Assembly: GCA_029948255.1 (NCBI GenBank)
Contig: JALIZF010001448.1
Location: 186,001-250,000 of the forward strand
Reading direction: 5' to 3'
DNA from: Telmatactis stephensoni
Taxonomy: Eukaryota; Cnidaria; Anthozoa; Actiniaria; Isophelliidae
DNA length: 64,000 nucleotides
Shown here: positions 35,730 through 45,273 of the stretch, one piece after another
Numbering within the stretch: position 1 is the stretch's first letter
Layout: each line of letters starts with the position of its first letter
The notes under the pieces: generated by a model
The model's database searches: none
The model's input: only the letters and a program-made list of their open reading frames with translations
Told to the model about the DNA's origin: nothing
Position numbers and translations under genes: made by a program

Positions 35730-36318
35730 ACAACTTATGATTTCTTTTCAAAATTTTGTAATCACAAAGATCCTATGAGAAAGGCGGCAAGAGACGCATT
35801 CAAGAAGATAAAATACTGTGCAAAGCAAGTTAGCTTGGAGCACTTTAGCACTCGAAGATACACAGCTTTACAGTTCCAATTGTGTGAGATTCACAAGTCT
35901 GCTGAAGCTGAGATTCGCCTTTGGCACAAAATGATTTTGCGTAGGATGCACAAAACACCCTCTCACTCAAGTCCATGGATCTGCAAGTTCAACAGGGATC
36001 TTCCTGAAGTAATATTTGAGCATATTTGCGAAATGTTTACTACAAATAACTATGGCATTAGTGTGTCAAGAAAAGGAACTAGCGTACACCTTGCTATCAC
36101 TGAGATTAAAAAAGCACAATGTGTGTTCAAGAGTTTTTGAAGATGACAATTGTGAGATTTTGAAGAGGCCATATCAAGAATACGGTTTTGCCAAAGTAAT
36201 AGTAACCAGTGAATTTCCGATGGAAATTAAATATTTCAGTAGTCCCAACAGACTTGCTGTTACCTTACACTGCAAGTATGGTATGTGGAATGAAAATGGT
36301 GTACAGCAGCATTGGTGA
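35730..36318 (+). pseudogene. Unrecognised ORF family, plus-strand copy
   Basis: The frame reads KAARDAFKKIKYCAKQVSLE, SAEAEIRLWHKMILRRMHK, then PWICKFNRDLPEVIFEHICE and SVHLAITEIKK before a stop at 36138-36140. A neighbouring frame continues FEDDNCEILKRPYQEYGFAK up to a GTGAGT donor near 36315, suggesting a frameshift. The block from THSSPWICKFN to ITEIKK recurs inverted at 44735-44960, where it is fused to a coiled-coil gene. Function unknown. Confidence 0.55.
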
Positions 36319-36878
36319 GTGTCAAAACAATTTATTTTATACAATTTGGTGCTATTTTGTACTATTTTTTCACTAAAGTGCAAACACTAAATCTGTGAAA
36401 GACTAATTACTACATAGTACTACATAGTGCTATTTAAACAATAGAGTCGTTTCATTTAACCCGTGAAATAGTTAGTGACTTATTACGTAGAACCACTGAG
36501 TAACAGATAGTAGTATTTTTTGTATTATTTGCACTCAAGTAGACTAAGTCAAAAACACCATTTTATTTCATGAATTAAATACTAATTACATTAGTTTTGA
36601 CCTTTGCAAACAATGTTCAATGAAAAAAATACATAGCTCATATGTTAGCTTCGTCACTGACGGCTTTTTAAGCCTTACTCGAAACTTTAAATTGACTTAG
36701 CCAAGAACTCATTTTTTTTATCTCATGAAATTTCTAATAAATTGCATCAGTTTTTTTTCTATTGCATGAATAATTACTTGGTATATCTTAGCTCACTACA
36801 TCACTGACGGCTTTCTTCAGACTTACAAAAAATTAATAAACAAAGTGAAACAATAAGAAAGTGAAACAATTGAATAAA

Positions 36879-38493
36879 TTACCAACGATGAAATGTTGGG
36901 TCAAAAACTCCTCCACAACAACTGCAAAAATTTCCTTGTTGGTTTTCCTGAAAACAGTAAGGACAATCACTGTGGCGGTTCGATGATGTCCTTTCAGCTA
37001 ACTGTTGTGAAGTCTGGTCAGCTTCTCCTACAAGGCTGCTTGTTGTGGCAACTCTGTTGTTGTGTGGTTTATGAAAGGACAACAGATTACTACACCCTGA
37101 AGACGAGTTTTCGGATTGAAGTGACTCGTTCCTCTTTACTGTATCCAAGATATCTTTCAAAATGGAAGTGTCAACGTTGACATCTGTCAAAGATGGTGTT
37201 TTGTTTTCATCAGTCAGATCAATCACCTTGGTATCTACACAGCTTTCGTCATCCCCGGCTCTACCATCAGACTCCAAAATTTTGTGAACTACCGCATTCA
37301 TATCTCCCTGTTCTGTGGCAAGAAGGGAGGCCAGCTTTACTTCAGAAGCAAAAGGTAGCACCTGTTTTAGATTGTCAAGCTGGTCATGGAACTTGAAATG
37401 CAGGGCAGTTGATGATTCTAGACTCGCTTGAACGGCTGGTGCACTTGTTGCAGCACTGGACAAGTCGGTTTCTTTCCCAGCATCACTTGATTGGCGTGGT
37501 TGCCGCTGATGCAATAGAATTGCGGTTTTAAGAACTGCCAGGGGGCTTAACTCTTTAGCAGTTTCTGCGATTTCATGTGAATAGGAATTGATACTTTTGT
37601 AGATGCTTCTGTGTTCCTGCAGCTGCTTCTTTTGCTTATCTGAAAATTTAACAATAAAATCTTCATTAATATTTTAATGTATATAATTTATTGGCATTAA
37701 TATTTTTGTATAATCTACTGAACACTGGAAATTGAAGTCACAAAAACTAGACCAGATAACAATTAAAATATTCATTGTTTCTATGTTTGTGTCTGTTAGA
37801 ACTCAATTTTCCCCTTTGCTGCATATTTAACAATTTTGCAAAGCCCATTGAAAGGCAATGATATCAGTTTTTCAAAACAAAGAATCCAATCAATATTCGA
37901 ACAGAAAATTCATTAATGAGCTCAACGTGTTCATGCTTTTGCTAGTTTGACCATAGGTTTGACTGTAAACAGGTAAAGATGTTCTAGATTCTCAATTCTT
38001 TCATAAAAAAATTGGGACGAATAATGTTTTGGATGAATGGAACACATTGATAATGCACTTGTTTGATTAAGCATAAAATTCAGAAAACTTGGAATTATAC
38101 AGTTATGTGTTGCATACCTCTTTTTTGATCAGCTTTTGGCATTTTCTTAAGTACCATTGCTTTTGATGACTCAAAGTTTGCCACTTGCAGTGCACTCATA
38201 CACTCTTCGACATTTGGTGCATAGAGTGTTGGTTTCATATCTGGGAAAGGCACATCTGTGGAAGACGGCGTTACAGGTGTTTCTGTCCTCAGACTCGAGT
38301 TCAAGCTTGCCCTCCACTGCTTTCCCTTGTCTGACTTATCTTGGCGTTCTTGATAACGCATTGCCAGAACTTGGTCGTGTGTGGAGCATCTCGAACACGA
38401 ACAATTTGAGAAAGGACAGGCCCGTCTATGACCTTTTAAAGGGACAATTTTACCGTGTAGACGGCACTTTCCGCAATTTCTTCCTGCCATCAC
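36879..38493 (-). CDS. DM-domain (doublesex/mab-3-type) DNA-binding protein, two exons
   Basis: Exon 1 (38118-38493) and exon 2 (36879-37639) join in phase (AGAG|GTATGC ... TTTTCAG|AT) to encode 378 residues. Residues 7-36 hold the DM zinc module with the spacing C-x2-C-x2-H-x8-H-x3-C-x4-C-x-C-x2-C, identical to the doublesex family (CGKCRLHG, LKGHRRACPF, CSCSRC). A basic, helical recognition tail follows. Residues about 210-251 (LKQVLPFASEVKLASLLATE, GDMNAVVHKIL) resemble the CUE/UBA-like DMA domain of DMRT proteins. The C-terminus has a Cys cluster (C351, C354, C364, C366, C367). DM proteins bind DNA in the minor groove as sex- and development-related regulators. This copy has no stop or frameshift and lies inside the TA-flanked transposon. 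Its role there is unknown: captured host gene or element-encoded DNA-binding factor. Confidence 0.82.
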
Positions 38494-39084
38494 AGGTTTT
38501 CAGCTGATGTGAAGGAGTGTCCCATGTGCAAAACTTGGATTTTATATTTTTTTATTTAAACAATGTAATTGTCACCGTTTTCTTGTTTACGAAGAATTTG
38601 TATCCCAAGGGAGGATATTATATAAGAGTTTATTCTCTTGTGTTATCAGGGAAAGCCCTTATGGATATATTTCGACGTGCCACCCCTCCTCTTCCCACCT
38701 CTATGGAAACATATTATCCTACAAAAACGTTTATATAATTTACATTGCATTGGTATCGGCATTTTCTCATGCATGTCATCACTAAAATCAAATGTTCTTA
38801 AAAAATAGACAATGGCCAGAAATGAAGCATATTTTATTTTGTATAGAACGTTATATAATCATGAACATTCAATATTTTAGCCATAGAAATTTCATTATTA
38901 CAACTACACAAAGAGCATCGCAGAATGGCTGGTCTGGTCATTTAATGAAATGCCCTGGTACAATGTAGATGAAATAACGTTTTCTCAGGAAGTGGATTTG
39001 ATTTTTCTGCCTTTCTAAATGCCTTGGTATCTAAATGATCATGGAGGGTGTTATCGTTATGGTGTTTCTTACCCTACGCAATAA
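38494..39084. promoter_or_regulatory. Shared intergenic region between divergent DM-domain and transposase genes
   Basis: About 600 bases separate the two start regions. No clear TATA box pair was identified. The arrangement makes this the likely bidirectional promoter of the element. A 73-codon plus frame at 38517 has no family signature. Confidence 0.35.
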
Positions 39085-40032
39085 CGACTTCAAGTAATTG
39101 TAACGTATTTAGCTACGTTATCTACCCCACGCACTGCTGAAATCTGCCAAGTATCGTACAACTGCGTCGACAAATATATGAAACTTTTTCAAGAAAGAGC
39201 GACGATTTCACCATTGGTAAACAGAAATATGCGTCCAAAAAAAATCGCTTGGTGGATGGAAGCGTATATGGAGGCAATTGTAAGAATATATCCTAATGTT
39301 TACCTTCGCGAGATTCAAATGCTACTCAGAGACGACTTCCAACTAGCACCAAATGATGTTCCATCTATTGGGGAAATTGCAAAATTATTCAAACAGCTTG
39401 AAATTACTCGAAAGAAATGTATACATGTAGCAGTTGAGCGACTGTCGCCACGTAATCGTTTATGCAGACAGATGTACATTCAATGGAGAAGAACAATTAA
39501 CCCAGGCATTATATATTTTTTTGACAAAACTCACTTCAACGTTGAAACAGATGAGAGAGAATATGGGAGAATTGATTCAGGATTTGCATGCCCTTCATTC
39601 CGCTCAAAGGGCAAGGCAAAGGACGGAAAATATTCTACGCTGGCTATTTGTGGCTTCAGAGAGGGAGTAATTCAAGCTATACCTGTGGCTGGATCATTCA
39701 CAGCTGATCTAATTAACGAAGTTATGGAGAATCAAGTCCTTCCTCTTCTTCCAAACAATTGTTTTATTGTTGCAGATAACGCCAGTGTGCACAATGATGT
39801 CGCACTATGCCGAATATTAGCTGCAAAGAATATAACTTTGGTCAAGCTTCCAGCGTATGCCTATGATTTAAACCTGATAGAAATGGTGTTTGGGCATGCA
39901 AAAGCCATTGCCCGGTTTACTCCAGGTTTTTTGAGAGCAAATTCCATGTTAGCTATTGTTAGTGCGTTCCAACAAGTCTCCGCATTAAAAGTGCGAAAAT
40001 TCTATAAGCGTTCATGGAACATTTTTGAATAA
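39085..40032 (+). CDS. DD34E transposase, IS630/Tc1-mariner superfamily
   Basis: From the ATG at 39178 the frame gives 284 residues. The catalytic triad is visible: D116 (YFFDKTHFNV), D200 (IVADNASVHND) and E235 (YDLNLIEMVFG), with exactly 34 residues between the second D and the E. The frame is open upstream to 39085 and encodes RTAEICQVSYNCVDKYMK, a helix-turn-helix typical of the N-terminus of these enzymes. The true start is therefore upstream, perhaps in an unseen exon, or the N-terminus has decayed. No internal stop. It would cut and rejoin the element at TA sites. The gene ends about 370 bases before the right terminus. Confidence 0.88.
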   Translation, partial: RLQVIVTYLATLSTPRTAEICQVSYNCVDKYMKLFQERATISPLVNRNMRPKKIAWWMEAYMEAIVRIYPNVYLREIQMLLRDDFQLAPNDVPSIGEIAKLFKQLEITRKKCIHVAVERLSPRNRLCRQMYIQWRRTINPGIIYFFDKTHFNVETDEREYGRIDSGFACPSFRSKGKAKDGKYSTLAICGFREGVIQAIPVAGSFTADLINEVMENQVLPLLPNNCFIVADNASVHNDVALCRILAAKNITLVKLPAYAYDLNLIEMVFGHAKAIARFTPGFLRANSMLAIVSAFQQVSALKVRKFYKRSWNIFE

Positions 40033-40350
40033 GACAACTAACTTGCAGACTGTACTTAATCTTTCGATGCACGTATTACAATACATTTTACTGCTCGGAA
40101 TTCCTTTTGTTTTTGTTCACAGCATTGTGTGATCGCACTTAAGGTCCTTAAGCTATTCTACACATTGTTTCAACTCATAATGGTAAATGTACTGAAATGT
40201 ATTAAATTACAAAATATGGAAATAATCTAAATAAAAGCTTTTTGTATCACATAATATTACATAGTACGGCTTGGTATTACATAGTGAGTAATTGCTAGTG
40301 TTTCACGGGTTAAATGAAACCACTCAAGAAGAAAATAGAATTTGCATAAA

Positions 40351-40793
40351 ATTGCTCTATTTAGTATTACTAAAATTTCACAGATTTATTGTTTGCACTC
40401 TATTCTTGGTTTTCATGTGACGTCATTGAAAATATTGGTTCATGCTCCATATTGATCACAAAAAATTTAGTCTGAAGTATGTTGCTTATATACCTAACAG
40501 AAGATTTTCCTGAATATTTGAGAAGCTTTCCTTGTTTGGTTTTTGGAAAAAAAATCAAATCTTTTTTAGTTGTTTAAGCAGGTTGGATTTCTGGCAACCA
40601 TTGCTCTATTTAGTATTACTAAAATTTCACAGATTTATTGTTTGCACTCTATTCTTGGTTTTCATGTGATGTCATTGAAAATATTGGTTCATGCTCCATA
40701 TTGATCACAAAAAATTTAGTCTGAAGTATGTTGCTTATATACCTAACAGAAGATTTTCCTGAATATTTGAGAAGCTTTCCTTGTTTGGTTTTG
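40351..40793. repeat. Tandem duplication of the transposon right end and flank
   Basis: About 194 bases from 40351 (ATTGCTCTATTTAGTATTAC...) recur from 40600, offset 249, with very few differences. The unit contains the last 50 bases of the transposon and about 145 bases of flank, so the terminal sequence GTTTGCACTC exists twice. Confidence 0.93.
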
Positions 40794-41723
40794 GAGTTAT
40801 CAAATGCTAAAAACTATGTCACGGAACACTGTCATGCATTTTCCTCGGGACATAAAACAATGAATTTGTTAGAAGTAAACACACATTTGGCTTATTCTAT
40901 GAATAAAGCCATTGTTTATTTGGTATCAGTATCAAAATATATGATTAAGTTGCTATTTTTAAATGATTTTGCCAATCATATTTATTGTCCACCATGTACT
41001 AAAGTGGTACACCAATATGGCAGCCCCATACATTTCTTTGTAATGACTGAGTTTGTGAAACTGTTGATATCTTTGCATCACAACCTCTTTTGGACTTAAA
41101 ATTCCCTGGAGTTATAAAGTTTTTCCTCCTCTTTAAGAGAATGTGCTCTGATTTTACTCAGGGACGTGAGTTATTTTGATGACCTGAACCTGGGGAGTGA
41201 CACCAACTGCGAAGTGTCATACATTTCTTACTAAAGATTGAGAACTTCAAAGGTTAATATCTTTGCAACAAAAGCTCAATTTAATTTGAAAATTAATGTG
41301 AAGTTTAACTTGCTCTTTAGAGTGATATTATTTTCATTTCACTCAGGGCCCTGGAAATTTTTCAAGGACGTTGGTGAAACCAAGAATAATTGCTTTTAGC
41401 TAGGCTAAGTTCAAATGTTGAATCTCACATTTGCCAAATTTAACTACATCAAGGAAGACCACCTCATTATCTATTGTTTAAATTGCATTTGGCACATGTG
41501 AAATTTGATGTATGAACTTAACCGTAGTCTATATTAGTGTATGCTTCAAACTCTTAGAGTGGTTTTCATTAATGAAATACACTTTTGTGCATTTAGTACA
41601 CACTAGTATACTAGTACTAGTATAATAATAATAATACTAATGTACTTAGTGCGCATTTAACATGGCTCAATGCGCTTACATATGTGTATAAATAAAAAAT
41701 AATCTGTAGATAAATAAATTGTG
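40794..41723. other. Non-coding stretch
   Basis: A 123-codon plus frame (40728-41099) begins in the duplicated unit and shows no family signature. A TACTAGTA-rich patch lies at 41600-41640. Nothing else. Confidence 0.35.
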
Positions 41724-42578
41724 CTAAATTTCATGAATAAAATTGAGATATTTATAGTAATATAAATAAATAAAATAAGTTACGCTAATTGTCATGGGGA
41801 AAAATATACTAAAAAAGTATACTAGTGTAGGCCTTAAGTATACTAGTATAGGCCTTAATTCACCTATGTCAATGGAATTGATATAACTGATCAACTTTTT
41901 GTCTTGTGTTAATTTGGGTATAAAGCAGTTATCCATAAATGTCCTTCTACATCGTTTTTTCTTTTTTGAATCAATGGACATTCCAAGCCTAGATCTTACT
42001 GTGTTATACTTTCTCTTACTAAGAATCCCACCTTCATAAAGAACACTTAGGGATCTTACTGTATTATCAATGCTTTTCTCATAAAGCTTAACAGAACTGT
42101 TAATAATAGGAGAAATTACTTTGCTAGTTACCACATTTGACTTTTCAAAGTATTGCTGAAGCATTTTAGGCTCTGTAGAATTTACAATCGTGAACCAAAG
42201 TCTATCCGAGCATTCTCTTTTTCTCTCTTCCTCGCTTGAGTTTACTCCACTATGTATCTCTGCTACTTTTTCCAAAGTCATCCTTTTTCTTTTTGATGCC
42301 ATCCTTGGATCAAGCTTTAGAATATCACTATTTTCATCTCCTACAGTACTTGGTTTCATACAGTATGGTCTTTTTCGTTGTGCTAAGTGTACTTTTTCAT
42401 TTTCCAGTAGTCCTCTCTGTAAATGAAAAAAAAAGTCAAATGATTTGGATTGATTTTAATGAAGTTTTTCCATCTGAAAATACTCTGTGGAGAATAAATA
42501 TCATTAATTTTGAACAACAACAACAACAATAATAATAATCATCATCATCATAATAATAATAAACAATAATAGGTAATA

Positions 42579-42820
42579 GGTGCTCTCAGTATGATAAAGA
42601 AAGGGATGGAAAAATATGTCAAGAAGATACCAGGTAGCATCAGGGTACAAGAAATCCAGAAGATTGCTCTCCTTGGTACTGCTCACATACTAAGGAGGAC
42701 GCTATCAATTAAATAAACCAATCACCCCCTCATAGGTGCACTAAGTCCAGGGCCTGGACTTGGCATCATGAGCAAATACAGCAGGAAATTTAGAGACAAT
42801 GTCAATAATAATAATAATAC
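42579..42820 (+). pseudogene. R2-type LINE 3' end fragment, plus strand
   Basis: A 45-codon frame (KKGMEKYVKKIPGSIRVQEI, ALLGTAHILRRTLSIK, stop at 42714-42716) matches the last residues of the same LINE class as the neighbouring minus-strand fragment (compare its end ...GTTLILQSVLSL). An untranslated tail leads to (AAT)n at about 42805-42820. Confidence 0.6.
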
Positions 42821-42905
42821 AGAATTTCTATAAATAGACAACCTGAGTGGAGATTCACACTACAGGTGTAAGATACTGCTTAGCCTCGACCCCAAGACCT
42901 GGGGC

Positions 42906-44186
42906 TTAGAGACTAAGCACACTCTGCAGAATGAGGGTGGTCCCTATGACCGCAGACGTCTGCATACCACCCAGCATGTCTGGAATACCGAGATCTTTCA
43001 GGTACCCCTCAAGATTACTAGACACGACCCCTAGACAGCCAACAACCAATGGAACCACCTTTGTTGACACCCTGTGTAACTTTCGTATCTCCTTTGCAAG
43101 AGGAGAATATTTAGCAATTTTCTCCTCTTCCTTCACCACCACATTACGATTCCAAGGCACCGAGAAATCAACGAAGGTCCACTTACGAGCCGCCCGATTC
43201 AACACAGTAACATCTGGACGATTATGTTCCATCTTCTGTGTTGTCTCGACGCTCCTGTCCCACCAAATCCCTACTTCTCCATCATCCGAAATCCTAACCT
43301 CATCTGGAACCTCCTTATACCAAACATCAGCACATTTCACCCCATACTTCCGACACAGCTACCAATACACCCTCAACTCCATCCGATCATGTCTCTTCTT
43401 ATATTGCTTCTGGGCCAGAACACTACAACCACTCGCCAAATGGCCAACAGACTCCACCTCCTTCCCACAAACCCTACACTTTGGATCCACATTCTCTTTC
43501 TGAATGGTTGCCCGGAAAAACCTTGTCCTCAGAGCTTGCTCCTGTGCTGCAAAAACAAACCCCTCAGTGCCCTTACCCAAATACCCTGCCCTTAACCACT
43601 GCCAAGACCGCTGATCAGCAACCTCGCTCACATCCCTCATGAATTTTCCATGCAACCTCTTCTCTAGGAAATTTTCTTTCCTCTCCTTCTGCACCCTCTT
43701 CTTATACTCCTTCTTTGTCTCACCAACATGCAACGACACACCAACCACCTTTAACATCCACTCGTCACTCCCTTTAACATACCCAAACAAACCCAGCTGT
43801 TCTGCCCTCACACAGTCAACAACACTGATCAGCCCCCTACCACCATGCTTCCTTTTCATGTACAACCTCGGAACACTCCCTTTCTTGTGAAAGACCCCAA
43901 ACATTGTCAACCTCTTTCTCGTTTTTACATCCATCTCCTTCAACTCCCGATCACTCCAGTCCAAAATCCCAGCACTATACCTTACCACACTGACAGCCCA
44001 AGCATTGATTGCCTTGATCAAATTAACACCATACAACTTCGACTTTGCCACAAGCTTCACCCTTCTCAAGTATTCATCTCTTACTTTCTTCTTCATTTCC
44101 TTCTGCATGATATCTGCCCCTTCTAACACACCCAAGTACCTATACCCATTCTTGTCCATCTCACTCATTACCTGACCATCAGGCAA
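42906..44186 (-). pseudogene. LINE with CCHC and restriction-like endonuclease region (R2/NeSL type), 5'-truncated
   Basis: The minus frame starts in the RT thumb (MPDGQVMSEMDKNGYRYLGV) and runs through VVRYSAGILDWSDRELKEMD and GGRGLISVVDCV. It reaches the knuckle C-x2-C-x8-H-x4-C (CRVCGKEVESVGHLASGC). A single in-frame TAG (43359-43361) follows, then the region around RPDVTVLN and WTFVDFSVPWN, which corresponds to the restriction-like endonuclease of early-branching LINEs, and ends ILQSVLSL. The 5' part is missing beyond 44190, where AAT/GAT microsatellite begins. It lies within the intron of the gene above, in the same orientation. Confidence 0.8.
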
Positions 44187-44206
44187 AACAATCCCTTCAC
44201 AACGTT

Positions 44207-44232
44207 CTTTAATAATAATAATAATAATAGTA

Positions 44233-44264
<32 letters not shown>

Positions 44265-44275
44265 AATAATGATAT
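44207..44275. repeat. AAT and GAT trinucleotide microsatellite
   Basis: (AAT)n followed by about nine GAT units at the 5' edge of the truncated LINE. Confidence 0.95.
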
Positions 44276-45273
44276 AACTTTATTTAAAGAAGGTTTAAAA
44301 GTATCGGTACAAAAATACACCAGTTTATCTAAGCTTGTCTTTCACTGGGCCTTAATATAATAATATAATATTTTAATCTATAAAATAATACTTGATGAAG
44401 TATATAGGTCTAGGCTAGCTGTGTAATGTTGGTGAACATTAATACACATACTACAGGCTAGGAGGTCAATTTTCTCATTGTTTAAGATTTTTCAAAACAA
44501 AAGCAATAGTAATACAATAATAACAATAGATTGATGATGATGATGATAACTAACCTTCTCTTTCAGCTTTTCAATAGTGTTTTCAGCTTCTTTTACTTTG
44601 TTGCTTATATCTTGCAGTGCATTGTTCGTTCTCACTAGTTCTTCTCTCTCCAATTTCCTTGCCCTCGACCAAGACCCAATATCAAAACGTCCTTTGCCTT
44701 TTTGCCACATATTGTAAACCTCAGTAGTCAAGTATCACTTCCATAAGGAAGATCTCTTGAAGACAGATAGTCTCTTTTTAATCTCAGTGATAGCAAGATG
44801 TACGCCAGTTCCTCTTCTTGACACACTTATGCCATAGTTATTTGTAGTAAACATTTCGCAAATATGCTCAAATATTACTTCAGGAAGATCCCTGTTGAAC
44901 TTGCAGATCCATGGACTTGAGTGAGAGGGTGGATTAGCTAGGGTTAGCTAGTTTGCACACGGTACTTTATCTTCTTGAATGGGTCTCTTGTCGCCTCTGT
45001 TAAAATCCTCTTGGTAATTTTTTTCTCGAAAAAGGAAAAAATAAGGTCAAATTAGCAAAAACATAAACTAGAGCATATTTATGAAAATTCTATCGTTTCA
45101 TATTTTATCTGTTGGGCCTCACTTTTTTACAATAACTTCGTAAACATGATGCTATCTGAATTAAAAAGGCCTCTCATACATCAAAGGACGAACAATAGCA
45201 AACTTTGCAATTTTTGAAATCTTATTTTATACAATAAAAAGTTGAGTAAAATACATACCTTTGGAAAGGCCAT

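Larger units (their letters stand above)
36376..40400. mobile_element. 4.0-kb TA-flanked DNA transposon carrying a transposase and a DM-domain gene
   Basis: The left end AAGTGCAAACACTAAATCTG follows a TA (36374-36375). The right end read inward, GAGTGCAAACAATAAATCTG, is bounded by TA (40401-40402). The outer 25 bases match at 23 positions. A second matched block, GAGT(C/G)GTTTCATTTAACCCG, lies 68 and 75 bases inside the ends (36444-36468 and 40301-40325). Similarity continues some way further, so the inverted repeats span about 120 bp. The TA duplication and DD34E transposase agree with the IS630/Tc1/mariner superfamily. The two genes are divergent and point outward, each with an AATAAA signal before its terminal repeat (minus-strand signal at about 36561, plus-strand at about 40229). 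No other intact gene is inside. Confidence 0.78.
41724..44990 (-). pseudogene. Unrecognised multi-exon gene with coiled coil, broken; LINE debris in its intron
   Basis: Bases 44990-44738 (minus) encode the ORF-family block also seen at 35900-36120, ending SVFKRSSLWK. After an in-frame TGA at 44735-44737 the same frame continues YLTTEVYNMWQKGKGRF, then a coiled coil (LEREELVRTNNALQDISNKV) to a GTTAGT donor at 44554. An in-phase exon from about 42405 gives RGLLENEKVHLAQRKRPY, a basic segment (MASKRKRMTLEKV), and SVLYEGGILSKRKYNTVRSR to about 41850, then low-quality sequence to the stop at 41724. The 2.1-kb intron contains LINE fragments. The internal TGA and an upstream deletion mark it as damaged. 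Possible nucleic-acid binding is inferred only from basicity. Confidence 0.45.

Noticed and set aside
40728..41099. 123-codon plus frame as a gene
   Set aside because: It starts in the tandem-duplicated transposon flank, the composition is non-specific, and there are no splice or family features.
42931..44126. Plus-strand frames opposite the LINE
   Set aside because: Mirror frames of the minus-strand LINE coding sequence, which has clear motifs.
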